Assembly: GCF_020536995.1 (NCBI RefSeq)
Contig: NC_068358.1
Span: 34,087,346-34,151,345, forward strand
Direction of reading: 5' to 3'
Length of the DNA: 64,000 nt
Source of the DNA: Dreissena polymorpha
Taxonomy: Eukaryota > Mollusca > Bivalvia > Myida > Dreissenidae
The notes under the pieces were generated by a model that was not told the DNA's origin, made no database searches, and saw nothing but the letters and a program-made list of their open reading frames with translations. This document shows, in pieces, positions 24,701 through 35,152 of the stretch (its first letter is position 1; each line of letters opens with the position of its first letter). The translations under genes were made by a program, and so were the position numbers.

Positions 24701-26334
24701 GTTGCTGACGACATATCATTGGCATAGATCAAGAAAAGGAGAGGGCCGAGAATAGAACCTTGAGGCACCCCACATGTAATGTAGGCCATAGTAGATTTAG
24801 TACCTGGTACATCAACAAGTTGTTGTCTATTAGATAAGTAGGATGAAAACCAATTCAGAATGTCATCCCCCAGACGCAGGGCTTTAAGTTTCATGAGAAG
24901 GATATAGTGATCTACAGTGTCCAAAGCTTTCTGTATATCTAACAGAATCATACCCACTAGATTACATTTGTCAATTTCTAGACGGATGAAATCTGTCAAG
25001 TGAATTAAACAAATGTCGCTGGAAAACCCACATCTAAAACCTGATTGGAATTTAAAGAGCAATTTATTAATTTTGAGATATGACTCAACTTAGTCATAGA
25101 CAACTCTTTCAAAAATGTTGGATATAATACAGAGAGGATAGATACTTGTCTATAGTTACCAACAGCAGTTTTATCATCTTTCTTGAAAAGGGGGACAACT
25201 CTGGCAGATTTCATATCATCAGGTACAGTATCTTGGATAAGAGATCAATTAATTATATGAGCTAAGGAAATGACAATTATTGGGGCACCATCTTTTATCA
25301 ACCGAGTCGGAATACCATCAAGAACTGTTGATTTGTTTACCCCCAACTTTGAAATATAAAAATATATAAATCTAGATCAGTATAAAATGCAGCTTAGGGT
25401 TGTCATAGTACTTTTTTGTCTGTTTTATAGATTAAAGAAAGGCAAGGAGCTTCGGAAGGAGGCTGATGTGCGTGAGGTCCAAAAGAACATACACCTCATC
25501 AAGTCACCTGCAGGTATAAACTCTTACCCCTTCGGGCGCTTCCAGACTTTACTACATAGAAGAAGTACCCCTCACTATTATACAGAGAAACTTATTAGGA
25601 TTAATGAGAACACAATTTACTTTACAGATGAACAATTATGATATTATAAAATACACTTACATAAGACAGCAACAACTCAAAATAAGTAATTATTATCAGT
25701 AGTATTTTAAACTGTAACTTTCTTATTTATCAAGCTATTTTTTCAAATGTCACAAAATATCATGGATTTTCATGCAACACTGTAACACTAGCTGAAAGGT
25801 AAAAGTCAAAAGTCAAATATGGTCATGCATGATACAGGATTACCATTTGAATTTAAACATCATTAAACAAAGGCCACAAATATGAACCATTTGGAGATTT
25901 TTGTGCTCAATAATTGTTTCCAAAGCTGAAGTTAACTTGACAAGATCATTTTTGGTAGTTGTTAGGATAAACTGCCATATTGTTGAACATGGATGGCCTT
26001 TGGACATGATTTTTCATCATACCAAGTCAATAGAACAGTTATCATTCTGTAGCCTTTGTTTTAAATTATATTGTCTGTTTTTGCAGTTTTCAAACAAAAA
26101 ATATATATGTCATTGTTTTTTTATGATTAATACTACTGCATTTGTGTAAATATTGATGAATTTCTAGTATTTTTGTACTTTATTGCTTTCATCCTTTTGA
26201 TTGTCAGATACAATATTTACCAATTGTAATAATTTTCATTAATGCTCATTTCAGCACGATCTACACAATTGGAAAAACGACTGGTGGAAGTTATCAGAGA
26301 AGAAGATGATGCAAAAATGGAGGACGATTTGTGA
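18687..26334 (+). CDS. RSL24D1: Ribosome biogenesis factor RSL24D1 (RLP24), complete five-exon gene
   Basis: RSL24D1/Rlp24 is a nucleolar and pre-60S assembly factor that holds the eL24 site on the maturing large subunit until it is exchanged for ribosomal protein eL24. Exons: 18687-18767, 21433-21619, 22133-22196, 25431-25513 and 26255-26334, joined at GT-AG sites with phases 0, 1, 2 and 1; total 495 nt, 164 residues plus stop (human about 163). The N-terminus reads [11 protein letters not shown]...YPGHG, with the zinc-binding pairs C6/C9 and C32/C36 typical of the L24e fold. It is followed by the signature [20 protein letters not shown] and [18 protein letters not shown], and it ends in an acidic tail ([11 protein letters not shown]). 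The start codon is the first in frame and matches the family N-terminus. No break is seen, so the gene should be functional. It is not eL24 itself because of the FEFEKRRN block and the acidic tail. Confidence 0.96.
18768..21432 (+). other. RSL24D1 intron 1, with old repeats
   Basis: The intron is 2665 bp. It holds a near-tandem duplication of about 100 bp (20128-20240 and 20257-20353, sharing 'aaagtaatgtttggatttta') and a 'ggcgattaaaa' / 'tttggcgactaagttttt' pair (19420-20600) that may be the ends of a decayed DNA transposon. No convincing gene was found. Confidence 0.6.
20128..20353 (+). repeat. Near-tandem ~100-bp duplication
   Basis: Two copies share 'aaagtaatgtttggatttta', 'ataattactacc', 'gagacgggc' and 'ccacatgtacc'. 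The word 'ctaaatgccacatgtacc' is itself doubled in the first copy. It lies inside RSL24D1 intron 1. Confidence 0.7.
21433..21619 (+). CDS. RSL24D1: RSL24D1 exon 2
   Basis: Acceptor TTTTCCAG, donor GTGGGT. Codes for the second zinc pair (CRSKC) and the conserved basic core [20 protein letters not shown]. Ends in phase 1. Confidence 0.96.
22133..22196 (+). CDS. RSL24D1: RSL24D1 exon 3
   Basis: Acceptor GTGTTTCAG, donor GTTTGT. Codes for (V)[20 protein letters not shown] plus the first two bases of an Arg codon that is completed in exon 4. Phase 2 at its end. Confidence 0.94.
22700..25345 (-). mobile_element. 5'-truncated CR1/Rex-group LINE in RSL24D1 intron 3 (LINE5)
   Basis: On the minus strand: the RT start with '[11 protein letters not shown]' (about 25310) and '[16 protein letters not shown]', a frame change near 25060, then '[20 protein letters not shown]', '[13 protein letters not shown]', '[13 protein letters not shown]', an intact catalytic LLYADDS box, and '[14 protein letters not shown]' (to 24352). 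The C-terminal part is 24315-24090 and resumes at 23491-23270 ('[16 protein letters not shown]') after an inserted element. Sequence from about 22935 down to 22700, also found at 33690-33925, is probably its 3' UTR. Stops and frameshifts make it inactive, but the active-site box is intact, so it is moderately young. Confidence 0.85.
23512..24087 (+). mobile_element. Hairpin-ended element inserted in LINE5 (H5)
   Basis: It opens with TATGCCCCCTTTCAAAG and the complementary AAAAGGGGGTA, has two ~130-bp core units starting 'gtccgctctctaatt', a 'ggtgaaaggtcaaggtca' block, then GGGGGCAT (complement of the opening), the hairpin GTGTTTCTGACAAACAC and ATCTCTTGTT. It splits the C-terminal domain of the surrounding LINE, so it is younger than that LINE. 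Confidence 0.7.
25431..25513 (+). CDS. RSL24D1: RSL24D1 exon 4
   Basis: Acceptor TTTTATAG, donor GTATAA. Codes for (R)[17 protein letters not shown] and then [10 protein letters not shown], matching the family's NIHLI block. Ends in phase 1. Confidence 0.94.
26255..26334 (+). CDS. RSL24D1: RSL24D1 exon 5 with stop codon
   Basis: Acceptor CATTTCAG. Codes for [20 protein letters not shown] and the acidic end MEDDL, then TGA at 26332-26334. This exon is too short to appear as an isolated reading frame. Confidence 0.93.
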
Positions 26335-26845
26335 AGATCAAATAAAAACTTTGTACTTAAAGAGTGAGAAAATGGCAACAGCTTAAAAATACCTCTTAAG
26401 ATTATTTAAGGGTCATAACTATACCATTCCTTGTGCCTTGGGAACATGGGGCTTAATGTGTGAAGTGTTTTCTCAGATTAGCCTGTCCATGCAGTTTACC
26501 GGTAATCTGGGACGACACTTGTCACTTTAATTGTATTGTTTGCTTAAAAGAAGTCTCTTCTCAGCAAAAATCCAATTAATGTGGAAAGTGATGTCCTTGG
26601 TAAGCATGTAAGGACTGCAAGGGCTAGTCCTGGACAACTCTTTGCACATGCATTAGGCCCTATTTTCCCAGACCAAGGTCTATAATTTTGCTTTTACGTG
26701 GATAGTTGAATTGGGAAAGGCAAATTTCTCACAAATTATACTGTGCCAGAAGTGACTCTTTGAAGTTCTAATACACTGTCAATAATACTGAAATTATTTA
26801 ATGATGTTTTAAACGATGATTGTTACCTTTCAAAAATAAATATTT
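26335..26845 (+). promoter_or_regulatory. RSL24D1 3' UTR and candidate polyadenylation signals
   Basis: AATAAA occurs at 26341-26346, very close to the stop, and at 26835-26840. Use of the distal signal would place the MITE at 26437-26677 in the mature 3' UTR. Which one is used cannot be told from the sequence. Confidence 0.5.
26437..26677 (+). mobile_element. MITE (AGATTAGCCTGT family), copy 1
   Basis: The imperfect ends CTTGGGAACATGGGGCTTAA and TTAGGCCCTATTTTCCCAGA form a terminal inverted repeat. Inside is the family core 'cagattagcctgt...taatctgggacgacactt' also found at 55743-55985 and 63161-63370. It is the most diverged of the three copies. Non-coding. Confidence 0.7.
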
Positions 26846-27100
26846 GCTTGATCAAATTTTCTGTTGATTTTATTTTGAATGTCAATTTAAATTGTAATAT
26901 GCGAGTGTCAAGATGAAGAGTAAAGTTTTAGAGTAGCTTGCAGTCTGTTCAGATTTTTGCTCTTTAATGCTCAACAGTATCTAAATGTTGGCATTGTAGC
27001 CTTAATAACTTGAATATAGTAAGAAAGGTCTTAAAAGAAATATAACTTTCTTTGGGACTACAGATGCGTCAAGATATATATCTATGTGGTAAAGGGTTAA

Positions 27101-27306
27101 CCCTTTCAGTGCGGGAACCGAATTTTAAAGGCCTTTGCAAACAGTTTGGATCCAGATGAGACACCACAGAACGTGGCCTCTCATCAGGATCAAAACTGTT
27201 TGCTATTCTGATAGTATTCTTTGAAAAAAAAATGAAGAAAATGCTTATTTTACAAATTCAGCAGACGACATTTTAGCAGACGACAAATTTCCCAGCATTC
27301 AAAGGG
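27101..27306 (+). mobile_element. 206-bp piggyBac-type MITE
   Basis: The ends are CCCTTTCAGTGC and GCATTCAAAGGG, with TTAA directly outside both (27097-27100 and 27307-27310). CCCTTT ends and a TTAA target duplication are the hallmark of piggyBac elements. A further inverted pair inside reads AAACAGTTTGGATCCAGATG and CATCAGGATCAAAACTGTTT. No coding capacity. Confidence 0.8.
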
Positions 27307-27310
27307 TTAA

Positions 27311-28259
27311 CTGACCAGTGATATGAGTGAAGTACTGTTGAAAATGGTGAACAAAAACACAACTAAACAAACAAACATTGTGAAGTGGTTCTCTATGTTA
27401 TGTTTAAATTGTGCCCCATGTGGTTTTACTGGCCTCCTCTCACAAGTCAAATAGTTTATATAAGGTTAAAAAGTATTGTGGCTTTAAAATGATTTTGCTT
27501 AACCAGTTAAACTCAAATAAGGTACCCAACACTTTAATTCTGATTACATCAGTGATAGACGTTGAAGAAGGTAATACTTGAAATCACTATGGCACTGGAA
27601 TAAATATTGTAGCCCTGCAAAGAATTATTTTATTGTTCAACTGGTCAATCTTTAAACACAATATTTTTCCATTTATGCAGAAAGAATATGGTGTATGAAT
27701 CTATTAGAATGTTTTATTTTTAGTCCAGGGAAGTAATTAGGTATCATAGACTGTCGATACATTTAGTCTAATGTTACCTAAAGAGACTATTCAAATGATC
27801 CCCCATGGGAAATACATTTCATTTGGATTCTATTTTTCATATAAAAAAATATTTGTTTTCTACAAAAAGTTTTCAAATGATGCTCCCTGACATTGAAATA
27901 GCCTTGCTATGGGGTCACATGAAAATTGATATAAATACTATGTCTAGATACGAAAATAATGAAAATAATATCTACTCTTTATCTTAATTAACTTAAGGTT
28001 ATGAATCTGTAGCAAAAGATGTTCATTGGTAAAGGTGTCCCGTTAGAAAAATTAGCTGTCTCTTAATTGAGCGGGATGACATTTTGTGTATGGATGAGAG
28101 CAGAACTAAAAGAAAACTTTTCAGTGAAGGGTTTTGCCTTTTTTATACATTAAGATATTTTTAAGGTAGAAATGGTGCTGTTAAAAGGCGATTTGAAAGG
28201 AAATTTGTGTGACCTTGACCTTGGCCATGTGGACATCAGGGTTTTACATGTGCCATTAC
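27311..28259. other. Intergenic DNA, nothing recognised
   Basis: AT-rich sequence downstream of RSL24D1. No gene, RNA or clear repeat ends were recognised. Confidence 0.45.
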
Positions 28260-28727
28260 CAGTTTGCAGGATCAACTGGGTTTACACGCAGGCTGGACAG
28301 AAAGAAAGAACTGTTAAGAACTTTATTTTTGCAAATATCTCAAGTTATTGAAATGTTTGCAAAAATCTTTAGTGCATAAAAGACAGTTTTTCTTGAAGTT
28401 TGTGCTGATATCTTATGATTTAAAAATACATTATTGAATACTAGTAAGTCTGAAATCTGTGCCAAATTTTCACATTGTGTGCAGCATAATCCTGTAAATG
28501 AATGTTGTAAACATCAAATTTTGGCCAAAAACACACGCTAATTAATTAAAGAAATTCTGATGTTTTTCACATTGGCAAAAGCCGCATAAAAAACTGTCTT
28601 ATGTACTTGTTGAAATTTTTCAGAAAAATTGTTTTAAAAAGTGTTTTTTTTAAACACTTACCAGTGTGTTTCCATCCATTAACATCCATTTGTGAACCCC
28701 ATAAAGTCACCTGATCCTGCACAGTTG
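28260..28727 (+). mobile_element. 468-bp TIR element (GCAGGATCA ends)
   Basis: The left end CAGTTTGCAGGATCAACTG and right end CACCTGATCCTGCACAGTTG are inverted repeats. The interior from 'ggctggacagaa' through 'aatacattatt' is shared with 42594-42785, including 'ttaagaactttatttttgca'. Non-coding. Confidence 0.6.
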
Positions 28728-28975
28728 ATTACCGTATGATTAGGATGGAACAAACAATTATATCAGGGTATTTAAAACCACCTGTAGTATGGTAGTACCC
28801 TAACGAAATAACTGTAAAATAAAGTGTAGGGTATATATATTTATGACAGAGTCTCTATAAGCCTTGTATTATTTAAACAAAAACGCTTTATTTATTTATT
28901 ATATATATATAAACACACCAATGTAGTTTTAGTTTCATGGTGAAATCTTTTATGGTTTCTTTTATATAGCCAATA

Positions 28976-29094
28976 CTATATCCCTCCGCCTTAGGCGGGG
29001 GATAACAACCATATTACTTTCTATACTTTGGGTGAGCGCTGTAGTGCCTTCAGGTCTTCAGTCACGCAAATCTCAGTTTGTGTGAACCCTTGTT
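28976..29094 (+). mobile_element. Short hairpin-ended element (H11)
   Basis: It opens with TATCCCTCCGCC and the complementary GGCGGGGGATA, and ends 'gtgtgaacccttgtt'. This is the same plan as the longer hairpin/CTTGTT elements. Confidence 0.4.
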
Positions 29095-29224
29095 AAAGAA
29101 AATAAAAAAATATATATACTGAAGTCAACTAACTAATTTGTTGAATTGATATCTCTGGCTAAACACATTTTGTGTATTGATTGGTGCAGATGAATGAACG
29201 AACAGGGCAATATCTATAAAATAA

Positions 29225-29605
29225 CAAAGTTTAAGACAACAAAGGGGAATAAGATATATATCACAAATGAAGTTTCATGTTGAAATCATGTATTGCATCT
29301 AAGATATAGCACTGAAAAGTTACATCATACAAAAACAACAAATGGCAATAACTCTTATTTAAGAAAAAGAAGGGTCATGGGTCATTTCATTGATATGTAT
29401 AAACCCATGAACATTCATGTTTAAATCTTTTTAAGTTTCTGGGACATTGCTCTAAAAAGTTACGTCATACATAGAGAACAAAGGGCAATAAGTCTTTACA
29501 TTTGAAAGACGGTGTTTGGATATGGTTCTTGCCCATGGAACTGCTCTTCATTTATATCTTTACACCCATGAAGTTTCATGCTGAAATCTTGTATTTGATA
29601 GCAAT
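29225..29605 (+). repeat. Diverged tandem units of ~120-160 bp
   Basis: Recurring words 'gaagtttcatg(t/c)tgaaatc', 'aaaagttac(a/g)tcatac' and 'acaaa(t/g)ggcaata' mark about three degenerate units. This resembles the core of the hairpin-ended elements without clear ends. Confidence 0.45.
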
Positions 29606-30080
29606 AAGAGCTCTTTGATCCATAGAGGTGATGAAGCGCATGACGCTTTTTATGCTGCTAGAAAAGCTAGCAAAGGCAGCAAGGCCACAATACTGGTCTG
29701 GTCTATTGCTAAGAAGCTAGCCACATATATCCAAGGAGTCCTAGAATCTTAAATTAGATCTCCTAAACCCTATCTTACACACAATGCATTTAGCCAAGCT
29801 GTGGTGTACGAGGTGCTTCATACCAGGCTCATCCATGGTCGTATCAGGAACAGGAGATCTCTTGTATCTCACACTTTCCCCCTCAGACCCAACGAACAAG
29901 TTTCCTGACGGCAATAGCCATATGGGTGAATTTTGCTGCACTCAATTAATAAAGTCTTGCACCCAAGGCAGTGTACTAGTAGCCCTTTTGCATCACTCCA
30001 TTACATACTTCATTTTTTAAATAAAAAAAAAATCCTACTGGAAAAGTCGGAGTGATTAAAACATTTGCCCAACCAAAAAT
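29606..30080. other. Unassigned sequence
   Basis: Higher GC than its surroundings, with short open frames on both strands (around 29741-30020). None resembles a protein I recognise. It may be the remnant of a mobile element or pseudogene. Confidence 0.3.
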
Positions 30081-30084
30081 TATT

Positions 30085-30994
30085 AGCTCATCTATTTTTT
30101 TTTTTTAATTATGAGTTATTGTCATCACCTTGGCGTCGGTGTCTACGTCGGCGTCTGGTAAAGTTTTGTGTTTAGGTCCACTTTTCTCATAAAGTATCAA
30201 AGCTATTGCATTCAAACTTGGTACACTTACTAACTATCATGAGGGGACTGGGCAGGCAAAGTTAGATAACTCTGGCATGCATTTTGACCGAATTATGTGC
30301 CCTTTTTATACTTAGAAAATTGAAAATTTGGTTAAGTTTTGTGTTTAGGTCCATTTTGTTCCTTAAGTATCAAAGCTATTGCTTTCATACTTGCAACACT
30401 TACTAACTATCATAAGGGGACTGTGCAGGCAAAGTTATGTTACTCTGACTGGCATTTTGACAGAATTATGTGCCCTTTTTATACTTAGAAAATTGAAAAT
30501 TTGGTAAAGTTTTGTGTTTAGGTCTACTTTATTCCTAAAGTATCAAAACTATTGCTTTCATAACTTGCAACACTTACTAACTATCTTAAGGGGTCTGTGC
30601 AGGAAAAGTTGCATAACTCTGGTTGTCATTTTTTTTCTTTTTTTTATTCTTTTTTTTTAAAGATCATCTAATAAATGACTTCACCCTCACACTTTACCCC
30701 CCGCCCCCCCCCCCCCCCCAATTTTTTGTTTAAACATGGTTAAACAAAACAAAAATATTTTTTTATTATTTTATTTTTCAAATGCCGTCCAACCATCCCA
30801 CCCAAGAAATTATTATTTTTTGCATTTTTTCCCTTATTTTTGGAAGATAATGTAATAAATGACCACACACCAACACTATACACCCCTCTCCACCCCACCC
30901 TCCCTCCTTTGTGATTGAAGTATTGAGATAGGTCCCTTCACCTTTAAAAGAAAAAAAGATGAGCGGTCTGCACCCGCAAGGCGGTGCTCTTGTT
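30085..30994 (+). mobile_element. Hairpin-ended element, second copy of the H3 family (H4)
   Basis: It opens AGCTCATCTATTTTTT followed by ATGAG. It has three tandem core units (starting near 30160, 30325 and 30505), a C-rich section near 30700, and the same right end as 4719-6180 (GCACCCGCAAGGCGGTGC then TCTTGTT). It is shorter than the first copy because it has fewer core units. Confidence 0.65.
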
Positions 30995-31039
30995 TTTACA
31001 TTGTCAGCACTCCCAACCCCTAATCAGGATATAATAAAA

Positions 31040-31828
31040 AGCATTTATAGTTTATACATCTATATTCCAATTTGTATGGAGCTGTAACCTGAAAAAATAA
31101 AAAGAACAACTCTTGTTAAACCAATCGAACAGGGAGGGCTTAAACTCACTGATATTTCTGCTCTTATACATGGAAATAAGGCCACTTGGGTTAAATGATT
31201 AACTAACATGAACTATGCAGGGCAGTTGAAAATTTTCTATCAAAACTAACTCAATAAATGTGGTGGAAATCTTTTATTTGAATTCTCACTTCATTAAAAA
31301 CATATTGTTTCAAACTTTAAAAATGTATTTCTCAGAGATGTCATTTCTTCTTGGAACACGATTACATCAAATGAAAGAGCAGAACATGTAAATAAAACGA
31401 TTATATGGAATAACTCAACAATAGAAAATATCCAATATAACTTGTTTAGTTATCTAAACTGGTTTAATAGGAGTATAAAGATTTTAGAACATATACTAGT
31501 ACCGGTATATGACTTTAGGTAATAAAACTTGTATACATTAGGAGCTTTTAAAACCCTTTATGAATTACCCTCAACAGACTTTCTTAAATATTACACACTC
31601 ATCCAAAGTATCCCGATAGCTTACAAACAACAACTATCTGAAATGGAATTCTTCAACTTTAATATTAATACATTACTTCAAAATGTACAAAAAAGAAAAA
31701 AAAAGGGTGTAAATACTTGTATAAATCTACAACAAACCATAGACGAAAATAAAACCAAACAAGACAGTCAATGGGAACAAATTTTTTCGGCGTTAGCTGT
31801 ATTAAGCCAGCTTTTCACCCTGACTTGA
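31040..31828 (+). mobile_element. Tx1/L1-like LINE fragment (LINE6)
   Basis: The plus-strand frames give a reverse transcriptase C-terminal region: 'PEKIKRTTLVKPIEQGGLKL', 'IIWNNSTIENIQYNLFSYLN' with 'WFNRSIKILEHI', 'GAFKTLYELPSTDFLKYYTL' and 'IQSIPIAYKQQL'. This order and wording match Tx1/L1-group RTs. Several in-frame stops are present. It is a 3' fragment with both catalytic and endonuclease parts missing. Confidence 0.65.
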
Positions 31829-31829
31829 C

Positions 31830-33655
31830 CTTTGTAAGTGTCCAATAATATTCAAATAAAATTTCCCGCGGCTAGGTACGAATGAATACACTTCATTTAT
31901 TTCATTGGCTGATTTGAGTATAACACCAGAATATTGGAAACATATCCGCGTCTTTGTAACACTGTTTTACTGCATGAAACAATTTTATCTCTAATGAAAA
32001 GGCTCAATAGATAGAACAGTTTTACAATCAATTTTCGACATAAATACAGTTTGCGCGTTCACCTTTTATTTTCAGAGAATTACCAGCGCAAAAGCGTTTA
32101 TACTAAAGGCTATATTCTCATATTTAGAACTTACTTGCATTGCATTTCAACCCGCGAGGTTTCGGGTCAATTCGCGGCCAGAGTGTGAAAGTCATAGTTT
32201 ATATACAGTTTATCACCGGAGTTCGCAGAAGGGGTTGCGATCTTTTCATTGAAGGAAAAAATTGGAATCTATGCTATTTTTGTCTGATGGAGTAAATAGT
32301 TTGTTTAGTCGCTTTGTCGATATATCAATATTTTAGGCACAGCTGTTGCCTTGGTCGTGTACAGTTGGCGTAAACAAGCCGTCGTTTCAGCAGCAGAATT
32401 GTTACCTAACTTTAATGCATTGCATTCCAATCCGCAAGGTATCAAGGTCAGTTTGCGGTCAGTTGCAGAAATCTTTATATAAACGCCGTCTCGTAAACTT
32501 TGTGCACTTGAAGTCTGTTTTGATCAGAAAGATACTAAATAAAGATATTCGGCGATATAATTGTGGTAGGTCAATCATCGATTTTTAATATGTTTTCAAC
32601 ATTTGCATGATAAGGACCAATTTTGATAAAATTAATTAGAAATATTTATCCATTTAGACCAGTTTATTAAGCATGAGCACAATAATTCACTATACTATAA
32701 TTATGCAATTAAATAAGATTCGAGTATTGCCGGCTGACCTATATGCACTCGTTTATTTTCATGTTTCTTGTGTTTTTCTATTCTGTAAATATAGATATCT
32801 GAGTAATAATATCACATAAAGCAAAATAAGCCACGAAATCTGGCGCAACACCCCGTAATTGATTTGCTTGTGATGTAGCTAAGAATTGCGCAGAAAAAAG
32901 GCATCCGCTACTTTTTATCTCATAGAGATAACTTTTGATCGTTCATAAACATCGACCACAATCAACGCCGTATATCTTTTTTAAAGATATTTCTTGTTTA
33001 TAATGTCCTTATATGAACATAATTTATTATTGACTGGAAACATGCTTATTTGACACCATTTAAAGCCACCACAGATTATAATTTACAGAATTTCCAATAC
33101 AAGGCTCTCCAGTGCATTTTACCCACTAATGCATATTTGTATAAATGTAACTTAATAGCTTCAAGCCTGTGCACTTTTTGTGCATGTTGCAAGTAAACAA
33201 TTATACGTGTTTTATATGAATGTAATTGTGTACAACCATAATGACCGGAGCTAACATTGTTTTTAAACAGCAAAAAAATACAAATTGATCTATATGTAAA
33301 TGATATTTTATTTGGAACCACAAAAGGAGGCACTAAGAATCGAGTAATTAACTATATATAATTATTTTGATGAAGTCTTACATATTCACTTCCTCCCCAC
33401 ATACATGTGGCAGCCACAGTAGAAGTTTTCAAAACCCTTACTCATGTGGCCGTCATTGTCCCCCTTATCCACCTGTAAGCACTTACAATGTAAATAATTT
33501 TTAACTAACACCCAACTGAGCACCTTTTGTACAGTTTTCAACCCATAACCAATAGGCGCCTGCACATTATCTTCTATTTAGAAGGAGTGCTGTATCAGAA
33601 GAAGAAGACCTGAATCAAAGGCATACTGTGGCGTTACAACTCATAACATATATTC
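31830..33655. other. Intergenic DNA; one local duplication
   Basis: No gene was recognised. A diverged ~70-bp direct repeat ('gcattgcatt(t/c)caa(c/t)ccgc(g/a)ag') occurs near 32136 and 32419. The rest is AT-rich. Confidence 0.4.
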
Positions 33656-33659
33656 ATTC

Positions 33660-33925
33660 TCTGATTCATAGATAGATAGATAGATAGATAGATTTATTTC
33701 AGAAATAGCATACATACACACAATGCATTGAAACAACATGTACATAAAACAATAGGAAGTAAAAAAACAATCATAATTGAAAGGTAAATGCATAGAATGC
33801 ACTATGGCATGCACACTAACGCCAAGGATTACACAAAAAAGAGCAATATCCCTTATTTCCATTGTGGTCCTTGTTGTTGGTGGCATGACATAGAGAGGCA
33901 CTAGAAATATATGAATACTATCACC
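33660..33925 (-). repeat. Orphan LINE 3' end with GATA repeat tail
   Basis: From about 33690 to 33925 this closely matches 22705-22935, which I read as the 3' UTR of LINE5. It is bounded on its 3' (left) side by a short (GATA)n run at about 33667-33693. The likely origin is a very short 5'-truncated retrocopy in antisense orientation. Confidence 0.55.
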
Positions 33926-34101
33926 CTTCTGCTGTTGGTATGTATCTCTTTGATCATTGTTCATAATAATTGACAATTATTTATTTTAAATAAGTAAGAA
34001 ACTTAAATAAATAAAAGTAGCGTGTTTGTTCTTTATATTAAGGTAGCGCACCCCTAATGATTTCCCGCAATTTCTTCGAAGGTTGAAGAGCCTAATATTA
34101 G

Positions 34102-34182
34102 GTGCTGAAGCCTAGTGGTTAAGGCGATAGACTAGAAATCTTTTGGGATATTCCCGCGTAGGTTCGAATCCTGCCGACGACG
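34102..34182 (+). tRNA. tRNA-Ser(AGA)-like sequence inside mobile element (copy A), probably not a working tRNA
   Basis: 81 nt with an A box (AGCCTAGTGG), the anticodon loop CTAGAAA (anticodon AGA), a serine-type long variable arm (TTGGGATATTCCCG) and a perfect B box (GGTTCGAATCC). The acceptor 5' strand pairs poorly with the 3' strand CGACGAC. It is therefore a tRNA-derived Pol III promoter cassette rather than a functional tRNA gene. Confidence 0.55.
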
Positions 34183-34712
34183 TATACTTTTTGCGACGCG
34201 TTTTATTTCTTTTCTAAAGTAATTTGATTTTATATGGCATATAAGCTATGTTTATTGTTAAATATGTTGCAATTTTTATAACGTTCTTCAATTATTGAAA
34301 TTAAAACAATGTTATGGCTAAATTGGGTGATTTACTGCTGAAAATACGAACCATGCATGTTGCGTTTTTGTGTGTGTTTTTTTCAAAAAGTAAACGGTAA
34401 ATCTGTCTATTTCTTGGTATTTTTGCTGTATATAGTGTGTCTATAAAAACTAAGCTCAAAATATTACTTAAATGATACTATTTTGAATTTTATGACACTT
34501 TGTTTTTAACCAACCCAATGTGTACTTGCCTGAAAACACTTACATTTCATGGGGCTCTTCCATAGATAACAAGTTATAAAAAATAAATGTCTGTAAAAGA
34601 AAACTGTTTTCATCTTGTTTAAACTATAAACACCTTTACTGCATCTGTACACACCAACTGCATGCCTATATTTGGAAATCTGGATGAATTATGGCACTTT
34701 CATAAACCCCAG

Positions 34713-35152
34713 TGTGGCTCAATTGGTAATTGTCGGCTCGGGTACTACTTACATGTACCCCGGGTACTCTTAAGTATACTTACATGTACCCCGGGTACGG
34801 TAAATATACTTAATCGTACCCGGGAAATTTAACGCTGAATCGGTCGTTGTCGGCTATTTTTTGGAATTAATTATACTTACATATATGTCAGTTTTCTGTA
34901 AAATGGCATCTATATTATCGAAACTCATACTCAAAAAGCATGTTAATGCAGATTTTTTAAAAAGAGAAGTTTTATTTAAGATAATCGGTAGCGTGTTTTA
35001 CGACATCGGATTTGGGGCGGAAATACTTGGGTACAGTCTAATATCGACCGGGTACGATTAAGTATATTTACCGTACCCGGGGTACATGTAAGTATACTTA
35101 AGAGTACCCGGGGTACATGTAAGTAGTACCCGAGCCGACAATGACCAATCGA
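34713..35152 (+). mobile_element. Palindromic MITE with ~110-bp TIRs and 9-bp duplication
   Basis: It begins GCTCAATTGGTAATTGTCGG and ends CCGACAATGACCAATCGAGC. Each arm carries repeated CCCGGGTAC / GTACCCGGG and AAGTATACTTACATGTACC words, so the arms pair over about 110 bp. CCCAGTGTG flanks both sides, a 9-bp target duplication that points to a Mutator-like origin. It is nested inside tRNA-bearing copy A. Confidence 0.75.

Larger units (their letters stand above)
22197..25430 (+). other. RSL24D1 intron 3, mostly an antisense LINE
   Basis: About 2.6 kb of this 3.2-kb intron is a LINE in the opposite orientation (22700-25345), itself split by a hairpin-ended element (23512-24087). Confidence 0.85.

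Noticed and set aside
34102-34182. Functional tRNA-Ser gene
   Set aside because: A and B boxes and the T arm are good, but the acceptor stem is mispaired in all three copies and all lie at the same place in a mobile element.
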